Origin: an uncultured Collinsella sp.
GTDB lineage: Bacteria; Actinomycetota; Coriobacteriia; Coriobacteriales; Coriobacteriaceae
NCBI GenBank assembly: GCA_958452935.1
Contig: CAUDVX010000005.1
Coordinates: forward strand, 1-64,000
Reading direction: 5' to 3'
Length of the DNA: 64,000 nt
In this document: positions 19,778 to 29,005 of the stretch, one piece after another
How the letters are laid out: every line of letters starts with the position of its first letter
Numbering within the stretch: the first letter of the stretch is position 1
Translations under genes and position numbers: made by a program
The notes under the pieces: model-generated
Told to the model about the DNA's origin: nothing
Database searches by the model: none
Seen by the model: only the letters and a program-made list of their open reading frames with translations

Positions 19778-22405
19778 CTAGATAATCGCGTCGAATTTGG
19801 GCATAACGCGCCAGTCGCCGGCGTCGTCGAGCACGCCCCATTTGCCGCTTTCGTTGTCCTGTACAGGCAAAAAGACGTCGGACGAGGTATAGAAGATGTC
19901 GCCCATGGCACGGAACTTGGGCTCGACTTGCCAAGCGCCGCTCACCGTCGAGCAGCCCCAAAGGCCGGTCGCCTGGTCCTTGACGGGCGCCCAGCCGTTG
20001 GCGAACTCGCGCGCCTCGGCAAAGGTGGCAGAGAATGCGCGCGTACCGTCGGGCAGAATATAGCCCCACGAGCCGTCGTCGAACTGTACGGCGGCGCGGT
20101 TGCTGGCAAAGCGGCGTGCGGATTTAAACTGCGGCTCGATTTTCCACTGTCCATAGCCGTTGATGTAGCCCCAGGTGGTGCCATCCTGCGTCGCTGGCCC
20201 CAGGCCGTTTGCCGAATCCCAACCGCCCAGGCCCCTAAAGGTCGGCGGCACGTCGTTGCGCTTGCCGGTCTTGATGTAGATGTAGCCCCAGCTGTCCTCT
20301 TCGTTGCTGGAGCGGTAGGGGACAAAGTTGCCCAGCACCATATCGCCCATGGCGTAGTACTTGGCCTCGACGATCCACTTGCCCTGACGGTTAAGCACGC
20401 CCCAAAAGCTGGTCTGCGCATCTTGGGCGACAGCGCCGTAGTCGTTGAAGGGCCGGGTGTCCGAGAACTGCGGCTCGATGGCCCAATTGCCGTCTTGGTC
20501 GATATAGCCCCACATGCCGGTGGCGGAATCGAGCGCGGCGGCAAGCCCGGCGCCGTAAAGCCGCATGTCACTGTAAGTCGGTTTGACCTTCCAGGCGCCG
20601 GTGTCGTCAATCAGACCCCACTTGCCGTCGCTTTGGGCGGCATAGCGCATCTCCACGCTGATGGTGTTGGACGACGTTGCGGAGGTGTCGGAGCTGTCCG
20701 AAGCGTCGGAGTCGCTGTCTTTTTTGCTTTTGGACGAGCTGTCGTCGCTTTTGGCGTCTGCCGCAACCGCGGTGTCATTGCCGTTGTGTAGGTTCCGCGA
20801 CAGCAAATAGGCGCCGCCACCGACAAGTGCCGTAAAGGCGAGGCCCCCCGCTGCGAGAAAAGCGCGGCGCGAGACGGACATTGCCGCCGCGGCCGTCGTG
20901 GTGGCTGCGGACGCTGTCGAGGAAAGGCCGGCAGGGGCGCCGACACCAGCGGAGCCAGCGGATGCAGAAGGTCCTGCCGCTGCGCCGCCAAAGATCGCGT
21001 TTTGTGCGACGGGTGCGGCGGTGCCTGCCGCGGGCGTCGCGGGTGCGTGCATACTCGGCGTTGCGGACGTTGCCGGGGCGGCGGGCACGGACGCGGCGGC
21101 CGACACGGCGGCATCGGCGCCATAGGCAGCCCGGGGCGCCTCGAGCACAACCGGTACGGGCAGGTAGGATGCACGGTCCCGATGTCCGTGGTCCAACGGG
21201 GCATCTTCGGCGGCGGCATCAGGCGCGGCCGCAAACGGGTCAACCGGAGCGGCAGCGTCGCTGTCGTCCAGCGGAAACATGACCGGCTGTGCGGTGTCGA
21301 ACGTAGCCGGCACGGGCTCATCGACGCTTGTCCCCGGGCCGATATAGGTCGTCTGGGCGTCCATGACTCTGCTGCCCCAGACCGGCTCGGGCGTGGGCCA
21401 ATCGCCCAGTTCGCTCGATTGCCAACGGCGCAGCAGGTCGAGCATCTGCTCGACGGAGGGACGCCGCTCCTGATCGACGGCGAGTCCCGCCACGATAATG
21501 CTGACGAGCGCCTCGTCGGCGGCGGTACGGGCCTGCGGTATCTCAAAGGCAGTTTCGGTTTTGACGCGGTAGGGCGATGCGGTGCCTAGCGCCTGCAGGT
21601 TAAACGGAGTGTGTCCGCAGTACAGCTCGTAGAGCACGCTCGAGAGCGCGTAGATGTCGACCGTGGGGCTCAGACGCCTGGTCTCGATGCCCGCGATATC
21701 GTGGGTGAGCATCTCGGGCGGCGCATACTCGGGTGTGCCGCCGCGCCAGACGTCGGCGCGCACGGTAAAGGTGGGGTCGATGGGATTGAGCGCCGTCGAA
21801 CTGCCAAAGTCGATGAGGCGGATGTCGAAGTCGAGCGTCGCGATCTGGTCTTGGAGCGAACGCTCGCTCGTGGCGACCATGATATTGCGCGGCGAGATGT
21901 CGCGGTGCGCAACGCCCGTGTCCAGGTGACGTACGTTATTGAGAATGGAGAGCACGGCAACACCGATGGCCGCTACCGCGTCGCCGCGTACGCCGCCGTC
22001 TTCGTGGGGGAGCTGCGGGGTGATGTGCTTGAGCGTGGAGCCCTCGACCCATTCCATAACGATGAGCGGCTCGCCGTTGCTGGTGCCGTAGCCGTATACG
22101 CGTGGAAAGCCCTTAAGGTGCGAGACGGTGAGCTGGTTGCGATATTCCTCGAACAGCACGGCGCGCATGCCGGCGGCGATGCGCTCGTCCGTGGTGTCGT
22201 TCACGTGCAGGCGCTTGATGGCAAAGATCTCGCCGGCGGTGTTGGTGGCACGCTGGACTACGCCCGTGCCGCCTTGGCCGGCCTCGCTTTGGACGAGGAA
22301 CATCGAGAAGCGGCGGCGCGATTCGTCGCGCTTGGCGGGATCAAAGGCAACCGCGGGCTCAAACGTGTCGAGCACGATGAGCTCCTGCTGTCCTTGATTG
22401 TCCAT
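19778..22405 (-). CDS. membrane Ser/Thr protein kinase with extracytoplasmic WG repeats
   Basis: 875 residues. The N-terminal kinase domain shows AIKRL, HRD at 167-169 (VAHRDISPRNI), DFG and PEYAPPEML, so the catalytic core is intact. A long Ala/Pro-rich linker follows, then one membrane helix (AFLAAGGLAFTALVGGG, about residues 510-530) and a Ser/Asp-rich stalk. The C-terminal 280 residues are about eight WG repeats (WGYIDQDGNWAIEPQF and relatives), a beta-rich ligand-binding or scaffold module. By topology they face outward. Start ATG 22405 has AAGGGGGCGAAG upstream. It is the first gene of the minus-strand kinase-FHA-kinase set. Confidence 0.92.
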   Translation of the reverse strand: MDNQGQQELIVLDTFEPAVAFDPAKRDESRRRFSMFLVQSEAGQGGTGVVQRATNTAGEIFAIKRLHVNDTTDERIAAGMRAVLFEEYRNQLTVSHLKGFPRVYGYGTSNGEPLIVMEWVEGSTLKHITPQLPHEDGGVRGDAVAAIGVAVLSILNNVRHLDTGVAHRDISPRNIMVATSERSLQDQIATLDFDIRLIDFGSSTALNPIDPTFTVRADVWRGGTPEYAPPEMLTHDIAGIETRRLSPTVDIYALSSVLYELYCGHTPFNLQALGTASPYRVKTETAFEIPQARTAADEALVSIIVAGLAVDQERRPSVEQMLDLLRRWQSSELGDWPTPEPVWGSRVMDAQTTYIGPGTSVDEPVPATFDTAQPVMFPLDDSDAAAPVDPFAAAPDAAAEDAPLDHGHRDRASYLPVPVVLEAPRAAYGADAAVSAAASVPAAPATSATPSMHAPATPAAGTAAPVAQNAIFGGAAAGPSASAGSAGVGAPAGLSSTASAATTTAAAAMSVSRRAFLAAGGLAFTALVGGGAYLLSRNLHNGNDTAVAADAKSDDSSSKSKKDSDSDASDSSDTSATSSNTISVEMRYAAQSDGKWGLIDDTGAWKVKPTYSDMRLYGAGLAAALDSATGMWGYIDQDGNWAIEPQFSDTRPFNDYGAVAQDAQTSFWGVLNRQGKWIVEAKYYAMGDMVLGNFVPYRSSNEEDSWGYIYIKTGKRNDVPPTFRGLGGWDSANGLGPATQDGTTWGYINGYGQWKIEPQFKSARRFASNRAAVQFDDGSWGYILPDGTRAFSATFAEAREFANGWAPVKDQATGLWGCSTVSGAWQVEPKFRAMGDIFYTSSDVFLPVQDNESGKWGVLDDAGDWRVMPKFDAII

Positions 22406-22631
22406 CTTCGCCCCCTTGGGTGTCGGTCGTGATGAGGCTCGGGCGGCGACGGCACAATTGCCGTCCGCTTTCGCGCACAATGTCCAATAATATGGCTAGT
22501 TTCTCTCATTCGCGGTTGCGGCGCTGTTGAAAAACACCGTTTTGCGTGCAGATGTGCTGCCGCTGTGCGATGATGGGCGCATTTGAGAGGGGCCCACCGC
22601 GCCCTTATACCTAGACGAGAAAGGACCCACC

Positions 22632-23165
22632 ATGGGTTTTCTTGATGAGATGCAGGCATCGCTCGATCGTACGGCTGCGGATGCCAATCGTGCCCTGCAG
22701 GTTAACAGAATCAAGAGCCAGATGAATGACGCCCTTAAGCGCCGCCAGCAGCTTGCCGGCCAGCTGGGTGCCAGCCTGTACGAGGCGACCAAGGACAACG
22801 CCGAGCTGCGTCAGGGCCGCGAGGAGCTTTTTGACGGCATCGCCGCAATCGACAACGAGCGTGCTCAGCTTCAGGCCCAGATCGACGAGCTCGAGCGCCA
22901 AGCGCAGGCAGCGGCCTATGCTTCTGCATTCATCGATTGTCCGTTTTGCCACAACCGTCTGCAGCAGTCCGTCATGTTTTGCTCGGGTTGCGGTAAGTCG
23001 ATGGCCGAGATCCAGGCCGAGTTGGCTCGCCAGGCCCAGGCGGCTCCCGTGCCGGTCGATGCCCAGGTTGCTCCTGCCGATGGTGCGGCCGTATGCCCCG
23101 CGTGCGGCGCGCCCATCCAGGCGGGCCACGCCTTCTGCATGAATTGTGGCCACAAGTTGGCGTAA
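22632..23165 (+). CDS. coiled-coil protein with two zinc ribbons
   Basis: 177 residues, no signal or membrane segment. Residues 1-95 are charged helix with coiled-coil periodicity. Two ribbons follow: CPFCHNRLQQSVMFCSGCG (about 101-119) and CPACG...CMNCGHK at the very C-terminus. The start is ATG at 22632 with AAAGGA upstream. It is divergent from the WG kinase gene. The role is unknown; such ribbons in this block usually begin membrane proteins, whereas here they end a cytosolic one. It lacks the TGTTGCGCAACA site. Confidence 0.85.
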   Translation: MGFLDEMQASLDRTAADANRALQVNRIKSQMNDALKRRQQLAGQLGASLYEATKDNAELRQGREELFDGIAAIDNERAQLQAQIDELERQAQAAAYASAFIDCPFCHNRLQQSVMFCSGCGKSMAEIQAELARQAQAAPVPVDAQVAPADGAAVCPACGAPIQAGHAFCMNCGHKLA

Positions 23166-23223
23166 TCGGCAGTGTCTGACCGTGGCTTAGACAGTCGGGG
23201 ACGATACCTCAAAAACTTTTTCA

Positions 23224-23235
23224 TGTTGCGCAACA
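23224..23235. promoter_or_regulatory. TGTTGCGCAACA palindrome, site 1
   Basis: Perfect 12-bp palindrome ending 85 nt before the ATG of the zinc-ribbon membrane protein at 23321. A -10-like GAATAT (23255-23260) lies 19 nt further on, placing the palindrome near the -35/-45 region. Confidence 0.7.
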
Positions 23236-23320
23236 AGTTTGCGCACTGAGCGGTGAATATGGTCGTGCGGGCCCCAAAGGTCCGCACGACTTGTTGTTTG
23301 ACCCCAAGGAGGTACCCGAT

Positions 23321-24187
23321 ATGTTCTGTCCCGGTTGTGGCGCCAAGATCGACGACGGCGCTCGTTTCTGCCCTGTTTGCGGCCAACAGATCCAGGCGGC
23401 GACCGCTGCCCCTGCGCGCGCGACCGCCCCGGCTCAGCCCGTATCTGCCGCCCAGCCCCAGCCCGGCCCCGCCTTTGCCGCGGCGCCTGCCGTGCACGCG
23501 GCGGCTCCCGTCTCTGTCGCGCAGCCGGCCCTGTCCATTACCCGCATCATTCCCTGCGTGCTTGCGGTGGTCGCGATCGTCCTCTCCTTTATGCCGTGGT
23601 TTAACACCTCGCCCTGGGTGATGCAGGCCTCGAGCTACGCAAGCCAGGGCGCCAATTTCCTGAGCCAACTTGCCGGCCAGGACACCGACTATTCGTCGAG
23701 CCTGGGCTTTGACGAGAACTATAACGTCTGGAGCCTGGGCAAGGCCGGCGAGGTCGCCGTTACCTACCAGAGCATGTGCGACTCGGCGTCCGACCTCGCC
23801 AGCTCGCTGAGCGACTCCTACTACTACGATGACTATTCCGACTCGGGCCACGGTCATGCTGTGAGCATCACGAATCCCAACTACGGCAAGGTTTCCTCCG
23901 GCGGCGTCTCCTTTATCTCGATGGCCGTTACCGCCTTTTGGGCCCTCGGCATGCTCGCCTCGATCGCCGGCATCGTGCTCTACCTTACCCAGGGCCTCAA
24001 GGTCGTGCTTCCCGCTGGCTGTGGTCTCATGGTGCTCTCGGTGCTGGCCTTTGAGCTGCTGTACGCCAACATGATGAGTGCTATTGGCTCTGCGGCGACC
24101 ACCCCCATCTTTACGGCGCTGTTTGCCATTGCCGCCGCCGTGCTCACTTTTGTGCTGCACGAGCAGACCGCTCCGTCGGCTCACTAG
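23321..24187 (+). CDS. zinc-ribbon polytopic membrane protein
   Basis: 288 residues. It starts with a zinc ribbon (FCPGCG...FCPVCG, residues 2-21), followed by an Ala/Pro-rich linker. Four hydrophobic segments follow: one near residues 75-92, then, after a Ser/Tyr/Asp-rich outside loop (DSYYYDDYSDS), three more near 200-280. I chose ATG 23321, with AAGGAGG 8 nt upstream, because it begins the ribbon exactly; an earlier ATG at 23291 has no ribosome site. The relative at 38416 has the same layout. Function is unknown; the ribbon suggests a cytosolic interaction module. Confidence 0.88.
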   Translation: MFCPGCGAKIDDGARFCPVCGQQIQAATAAPARATAPAQPVSAAQPQPGPAFAAAPAVHAAAPVSVAQPALSITRIIPCVLAVVAIVLSFMPWFNTSPWVMQASSYASQGANFLSQLAGQDTDYSSSLGFDENYNVWSLGKAGEVAVTYQSMCDSASDLASSLSDSYYYDDYSDSGHGHAVSITNPNYGKVSSGGVSFISMAVTAFWALGMLASIAGIVLYLTQGLKVVLPAGCGLMVLSVLAFELLYANMMSAIGSAATTPIFTALFAIAAAVLTFVLHEQTAPSAH

Positions 24188-24224
24188 AAAACCGGCGCTC
24201 AACACGACCGATTCGTGACCCATG

Positions 24225-24260
24225 GCGGCCGAGGACAACATCCCCGGCCGCTTTTCTTTT
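24225..24260 (+). terminator. rho-independent terminator
   Basis: GCGGCC (24225-24230) pairs with GGCCGC (24246-24251), followed by a T-rich run. It ends the zinc-ribbon gene and isolates the next TGTTGCGCAACA promoter. Confidence 0.7.
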
Positions 24261-24314
24261 TCGTCTTTACCGTCGCTCAGCAGGCAAAACAAAAAAATTT
24301 GCGATGAGAGGCAA

Positions 24315-24326
24315 TGTTGCGCAACA
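24315..24326. promoter_or_regulatory. TGTTGCGCAACA palindrome, site 2
   Basis: Perfect palindrome ending 58 nt before the kinase start at 24385. TATTGG (24351-24356) is a possible -10 box 24 nt downstream. Confidence 0.7.
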
Positions 24327-24384
24327 ACTTTTTGATTTTTGCCCTCATGGTATTGGTAGCAAAGAAAGGCAGGTGCTTACCAAG

Positions 24385-25461
24385 ATGGATCAGACGACCG
24401 ATAAGAAGAACGTCGCGGCGGCCCCGATCGACGCCAAGGTCGACATGGTTGCCAAGCTCGCCGGCGTCGACGGGCTCAAGCTCGTCTCGAGCGCGGCGGG
24501 CGGCACGCAGGTCTTTGTCGGTTCCTGCACGGCTGACGGGTTGCGTGGCACCTCGTGCTCGCTCAAGCTCATCCGCGGCGACATCGATCACCTGCGTCGC
24601 CAGGGCGACTTCTTCTGTCGTGTCTCGGACACGCAGGCCGATGCCGGCGGTACCCTAACGCCCTCCTCGCATGGCTTGGCGCGCGTGCTCTTCCACGAAC
24701 TCGTCGCCCTGCCCGGGGATGACGTCGTGTTGGCCGTGGTGACCGTCATGGTTCCGGGCGTGTCGTTTGCCGACGTGGTGCGCACCTGCGCCACGGGCGT
24801 GCGCACCCTCTCGTTTGCGCAGTCGCTTTTGCTCGTGTCCTCGTGCTTTAAGGCGCTTGCCCAGGCACAGGCCGCCTTTGGTGGGACGTTTGTCCATCAG
24901 GACCTTAAGCCCTCCAACATCGTGTTCGAGAGCGACCCCTTTGATCTGGCGCCCGACCTTTTGGGGGATATTCCCCGGGCCGCCCTCATCGATCTGGACT
25001 TTTCGTTTTTGGCCGAGGAGGGGGCGTATCGCGCCCGCCCGCATGGAACGCCGGGCTATCTGGCACCCGAGCTGCTGCTGGGGGAGGCCGATGGGGCACG
25101 CTACGCCCTGCCCGCGTCCGATGTGTTCTCGCTGGGCGTCCTTGCCCACGAGGCGCTCTGCGGCAGTCTGCCGTACCTGCCGGGTGCACCCGACGTCGGT
25201 GGCTCCGGCAGCGCGTGGCGGGATTTCCTCGGGGCCTGCCGAGACACGGGCGCCCAAGCCATTGCGGTGGACGAGGGCCTGCCGGCGGACGTGCGCGCCG
25301 CCATCGCGGCGTGCCTGGCCAGCGACCCCGATGCTCGTCCAAAGGCGGCTCAGATGGCCCGCGTGTTTGACGACCTAGCTCGCCGCCACGTGCAGCTTAA
25401 GGGCGACTTTATTGGCGATCGGCACGTGATGGATGTGGTGACGCCCGTCACGTTGCTGTAA
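24385..25461 (+). CDS. Ser/Thr protein kinase, soluble, with altered catalytic motifs
   Basis: 358 residues of protein-kinase fold without a membrane segment. The ATP-anchoring Lys is probably in CSLKLIRGD. The catalytic loop is HQDLKPSNI (His171, Gln172, Asp173) and the metal loop is DLD in place of DFG (LIDLDFSF). The activation segment ends GTPGYLAPELL, and DVFSLGVLAHEAL follows. The catalytic Asp is kept, so activity is possible though not assured. The start is ATG 24385; the ribosome site is weak (AGGCAGG). It is its own transcription unit behind site 2 and is followed by the next site-bearing promoter. Confidence 0.88.
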   Translation: MDQTTDKKNVAAAPIDAKVDMVAKLAGVDGLKLVSSAAGGTQVFVGSCTADGLRGTSCSLKLIRGDIDHLRRQGDFFCRVSDTQADAGGTLTPSSHGLARVLFHELVALPGDDVVLAVVTVMVPGVSFADVVRTCATGVRTLSFAQSLLLVSSCFKALAQAQAAFGGTFVHQDLKPSNIVFESDPFDLAPDLLGDIPRAALIDLDFSFLAEEGAYRARPHGTPGYLAPELLLGEADGARYALPASDVFSLGVLAHEALCGSLPYLPGAPDVGGSGSAWRDFLGACRDTGAQAIAVDEGLPADVRAAIAACLASDPDARPKAAQMARVFDDLARRHVQLKGDFIGDRHVMDVVTPVTLL

Positions 25462-25509
25462 TGCCGCCTGCACCGGCGGCGATGTTGAGTTACTGGACTG
25501 TTCCCGAGG

Positions 25510-25521
25510 TGTTGCGCAACA
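25510..25521. promoter_or_regulatory. TGTTGCGCAACA palindrome, site 3
   Basis: Perfect palindrome ending 60 nt before the ATG at 25582. TAAAGT (25543-25548) could be the -10 box. This is the only such site before the long run of genes 25582-38236, so it would drive the main operon. A small GCCGCC/GGCGGC hairpin (25463-25480) precedes it. Confidence 0.7.
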
Positions 25522-25581
25522 GCGCGGGAATGCGGTGGCCCCTAAAGTTTGGGGTGCCGGGGAGTTAGGAAAGGGGGCCTT

Positions 25582-26583
25582 ATGGCGAACTCCTCTCAGG
25601 TTTGCGATTGCGTTCACGAGCATGGCTGGGACAGTGCGTTCTACCGTTTTGCCGAGACCATCAGAAACCTGACGTGCGGCGGCTGCAACCACAAGCACAT
25701 CTACGCGCTCGTGGGCACCCGTGGCAGGTATATCAACCACAGCAACCCGGTCGTTCGTAAGCGTACGGCCGCGGCACTGTCCCGCCTGATGCATTCGAGC
25801 CGCTATGCAGCCGATATGCAGCAGGGCTATGCCGACGACAGCTCGGTGTTCTCCAAGGCCGCGACTTCGTTGATCGAGATGCTGCACGAGACGACCAAAC
25901 TGGACGATGCGGAGCTGTTTGACTACGCGCTCCACACCTCGTGGCCCGAGCTGCTGCGCGGACTGGAAAGCGAGCGTCGCGCCGGCCGCGAGGTCGATCC
26001 GCTGCGCATGGCCTGCGAGTCGCGCGAGGTGGTGCGCTGGGGCGAGCAACAGGCCGCTTGCGATCGTGCCCCGCTTGCCGAGCTCTTCGCTGCCTGCTTT
26101 CGCACCATGGCCTTTGGCTGCCTGGACGATCGCTTCGCCCGCACGCTTTGTTCTCGTACGCCTGCGGAGTCCGATGACTCGCCGGCGGCGTGCGGCGAGC
26201 GCGTGCCCGAAGGCGCTTGCCTGGTGCGCACCACGGTCGGAGACGAACCGTGTATCTCGGGCGTGTGGTGCGTGGATGCCGACCGGCCCTTTTCGATCGG
26301 GCGCTTTAGCAGCTGCGACGCGATCGAGGCCGACCCGGTGGTCTCGCGTCTGCACTGTCGTGTGTTCATGCTCGACGGCACCTGGTTTTTGGAGGATGGC
26401 GGAAGCACTCACGGCACACGCGTCCTGCGCGGTGCGGATGATGCCCTTTCCTGCGTTTTCGACAGCGGGGGAGAGAAGGGCCCCCGGGCCTTTCCGCTCG
26501 AATTCGGCGACCGCATTGTACTCGCCGGCCGAATTACCTATTGGTTTTGCGCGCGCGACGCGCATGTTCTGACGATTGGTTAG
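25582..26583 (+). CDS. FHA-domain protein, first gene of the main signalling operon
   Basis: 333 residues, cytosolic. The N-terminal half is helical with Cys/His pairs (CDCVHEHG and CGGCNHKH) that may bind metal. The C-terminal FHA domain shows SIGRFSSCD, VSRLHCRVF and GGSTHGTRV (about residues 230-285), with the Arg, Ser and Asn/His positions expected for phosphothreonine binding mostly kept. ATG 25582 has AAAGGGGG upstream. The next gene starts 4 nt beyond the stop, so translation is probably coupled. Confidence 0.87.
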   Translation: MANSSQVCDCVHEHGWDSAFYRFAETIRNLTCGGCNHKHIYALVGTRGRYINHSNPVVRKRTAAALSRLMHSSRYAADMQQGYADDSSVFSKAATSLIEMLHETTKLDDAELFDYALHTSWPELLRGLESERRAGREVDPLRMACESREVVRWGEQQAACDRAPLAELFAACFRTMAFGCLDDRFARTLCSRTPAESDDSPAACGERVPEGACLVRTTVGDEPCISGVWCVDADRPFSIGRFSSCDAIEADPVVSRLHCRVFMLDGTWFLEDGGSTHGTRVLRGADDALSCVFDSGGEKGPRAFPLEFGDRIVLAGRITYWFCARDAHVLTIG

Positions 26584-26587
26584 CCAA

Positions 26588-28072
26588 ATGGAAAAACGAG
26601 TTATTCAACAGCGTGACGGTTCTATGGCGCTCGGCTACGTGGTCGCCGACCAGCGTCAGCTCGACAAGCGTCTCTATGAAGCTGTAACCGGCGGCGTCGT
26701 GCCCTACCTGCTGCCCGGCGCGCTTATGCGCTACCCCGATGGCGTGCTCGAGATGCGCTATCGCATTGCCGGCGAGACCTTGGAGCAGCGTCTGGCGCGC
26801 CCCTTTGACGGTGCCGAGACCTGTGAGCTGCTCGATAGCATCTCCAGCGCGCTTGATGCTCTGGTTGCGGGCCAGATGCCGCTTATGAACCTGCGCTTTG
26901 CCGCCGATGAGGTGGTTATGGACGCCGCCGGCACCGGATGCCGCTTTGTGTTTTTGCCCATGACCGGCATCAAGCCCAACCTGGATGGTGTCCGCGTCTT
27001 CTTTGAGTCGGTCGCCGCCGCGGTCAAGCCCGCCGACGATATTGCCCAGAACGCGCTGATGTCGCTGAGCTCTTTCTTTAAGAAGTCCGGCCCCTTCGAC
27101 ATCTTGGGTTTCTCGCGCCATTTGAAGCAGGTGAGCGTGAGCGCGATGCTCATGGATGCCGGCACTACCGTGCTCGACGATGGCGATGGCGATGACCACG
27201 GCACCACGGTGCTCGATAGCGGCGATGACCACGGCACGACGGTGCTCGATGATGGCGAGGACCTGGACGTGTCTGCCCCCGGCCCCGTGCTGGGTACGGT
27301 CGTTCTTTCCGATTTGGAAGACGAGCCGATCGCCGCTACCGAACCTGCACCTGCGCCCGCGCCTGAGTCGCAGCCTGCCCCTGAGCCGGAGCCTGAGCCG
27401 GAGCCCGAGCCGGAGCCTGAGCCTGAGCCGGAGCCCGAGCCGGCGCCTGAGGACGAGGACGACCTTGCCGACGCGCCCATCGCCCAGTCCCGCCCGGATC
27501 GCACTGGCGTGCTCAATCCGATTGACTTTAAGGTCGCCGAGGGTTATGAGTCCCTGTTCTCCCAGGATACGGTCGAGCGCCATGGCTCCCATGCGAGCGA
27601 CGCCAAGGCGCCTGCGCACGCCGCCCACGCTCCCAAGCCTGAGCCCGCGCCTGAGCCTGAGCCCAAGCCCGAGTCCGCACCTGCGCCCGAGCCCGCACCT
27701 GCGCCCGCGCCTGAGCCCAAGCCCGCTCCCAAGCCCGAGCCGGCCCCCGCGCCCGCAGCTCCCGAGCGCCACCTGCGCTTCTACCTCACGCGTATTGCCA
27801 CCGGCGAGCGCTTTGAGGTCCGCGGCCGTCGCTTTGTGGTTGGCAAGTCCAAGCACAGCTCGTTTATGGTCAAGGGCTCCACGACGGTTTCGCGCAGCCA
27901 CGCGATCTTCGTTACCGACGGTGCTACCTGCACCATCGAGGACGACAACTCGCGCAACGGCACCTTCGTCAACAACGAGCGCATCGATCCGGGCTTCCCG
28001 GTCGCGCTCGTCGACGGCGACACCGTGCGCATGAGTGACGAGAACTTTGCATTCGAGGTCCAGCCCGCCTAA
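26588..28072 (+). CDS. DUF6382-like and FHA protein with tandem TTVLD motifs
   Basis: 494 residues. Residues 1-180 resemble DUF6382, a domain often paired with FHA (LEMRYRIAGETLEQRL). A linker holds three tandem GTTVLD motifs and a GTVVLSD relative (about residues 194-245), then long Glu-Pro and Lys-Pro repeats. The C-terminal FHA domain has VVGKSKHSSF, VSRSHAIF and NSRNGTFVNN. The TTVLD motifs resemble the Thr-Thr segment that kinases phosphorylate in mycobacterial GarA. The start ATG 26588 lacks a clear ribosome site; coupling to the previous gene, or a TTG at 26576, may serve. Confidence 0.87.
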   Translation: MEKRVIQQRDGSMALGYVVADQRQLDKRLYEAVTGGVVPYLLPGALMRYPDGVLEMRYRIAGETLEQRLARPFDGAETCELLDSISSALDALVAGQMPLMNLRFAADEVVMDAAGTGCRFVFLPMTGIKPNLDGVRVFFESVAAAVKPADDIAQNALMSLSSFFKKSGPFDILGFSRHLKQVSVSAMLMDAGTTVLDDGDGDDHGTTVLDSGDDHGTTVLDDGEDLDVSAPGPVLGTVVLSDLEDEPIAATEPAPAPAPESQPAPEPEPEPEPEPEPEPEPEPEPAPEDEDDLADAPIAQSRPDRTGVLNPIDFKVAEGYESLFSQDTVERHGSHASDAKAPAHAAHAPKPEPAPEPEPKPESAPAPEPAPAPAPEPKPAPKPEPAPAPAAPERHLRFYLTRIATGERFEVRGRRFVVGKSKHSSFMVKGSTTVSRSHAIFVTDGATCTIEDDNSRNGTFVNNERIDPGFPVALVDGDTVRMSDENFAFEVQPA

Positions 28073-28114
28073 GGGCGCGCGACCCACGTTGAGATATTCG
28101 AGAAAGGAGCGCAG

Positions 28115-29002
28115 ATGCTTTTCGAAGGGGCCGGTTATTCCAATGTCGGCCGAACGCGCGAATCCAACCAGGATAGCTACCTGATCAAGGTCGCCTCCAC
28201 CCCCGTGGGCGATGTCGCCCTGGTCGCCGTCGCCGATGGTATGGGTGGCCTTGAGTGCGGCGAGCTCGCCTCTGCCGCGGTCATCAATATGCTGTCCGAT
28301 TGGTTCGACAACAAGCTGCCCGTGGCCCTGGAGGCCATGGAGAGCTCCGTCGGCGGTTTCGAGAACTTCGTCGACGGTCAGTGGGGCGGCCTGGTTCAGG
28401 ACATGAACATGGCGCTGATCCGCTACGGCATGGCCGAGCATATGAACCTGGGCACCACGCTTACCGCCATGCTCGCCATCGGCGGCCGCTATTCCATCGT
28501 GCACGTGGGCGACACGCGTGCCTACGAGCTCACCGAGTCGGCAACCAATCAGCTCACCGTCGACCAGACCTTTGTGCGCCGCGAGGTCGAGGCCGGTCGC
28601 ATCACGCCTGAGGAAGCCCTCACGCACCCGCGCCGCAACGTGCTGCTGCAGTGCCTGGGCTCCACCAAGGAGGTCGTGCCCGATTTGATTCACGGCAACC
28701 TCGATCGCGATGCTATCTACCTGCTGTGCTCCGACGGCTTCCGCCATGTGCTCACCGACACCGAGCTTCGTCGTCGCCTAGGTCCCGACGCCCTGGACGC
28801 CAACGCCTGGGACGCCGAGCGTCGTCGCGGCGCCTATGCCACCTGTACCGCCGCCGACCTGGACCGCGAGGAGCGCGAGGGCTTTGAGCCCGGTTGCGTC
28901 ACGCAGCGCATCGCCGAGACGGCCCAGCTCGTCATGGATCGCAAAGAGGCCGATAACGTTACCGCGCTGGTGCTGCGCGTCCAGCCTCAGGGAGGTCGAT
29001 AG
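28115..29002 (+). CDS. PP2C-family Ser/Thr protein phosphatase
   Basis: 295 residues, soluble, metal-dependent. The PP2C motifs are complete: ESNQDSY, VADGMGG, GTTLTAML, HVGDTRAY, LLCSDGF and DNVTALVL. It would reverse phosphorylation by the neighbouring kinases. AAAGGAG precedes the ATG at 28115. The kinase gene begins 3 nt after its stop codon, the usual pairing of phosphatase and kinase. Confidence 0.95.
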   Translation: MLFEGAGYSNVGRTRESNQDSYLIKVASTPVGDVALVAVADGMGGLECGELASAAVINMLSDWFDNKLPVALEAMESSVGGFENFVDGQWGGLVQDMNMALIRYGMAEHMNLGTTLTAMLAIGGRYSIVHVGDTRAYELTESATNQLTVDQTFVRREVEAGRITPEEALTHPRRNVLLQCLGSTKEVVPDLIHGNLDRDAIYLLCSDGFRHVLTDTELRRRLGPDALDANAWDAERRRGAYATCTAADLDREEREGFEPGCVTQRIAETAQLVMDRKEADNVTALVLRVQPQGGR

Positions 29003-29005
29003 CCC

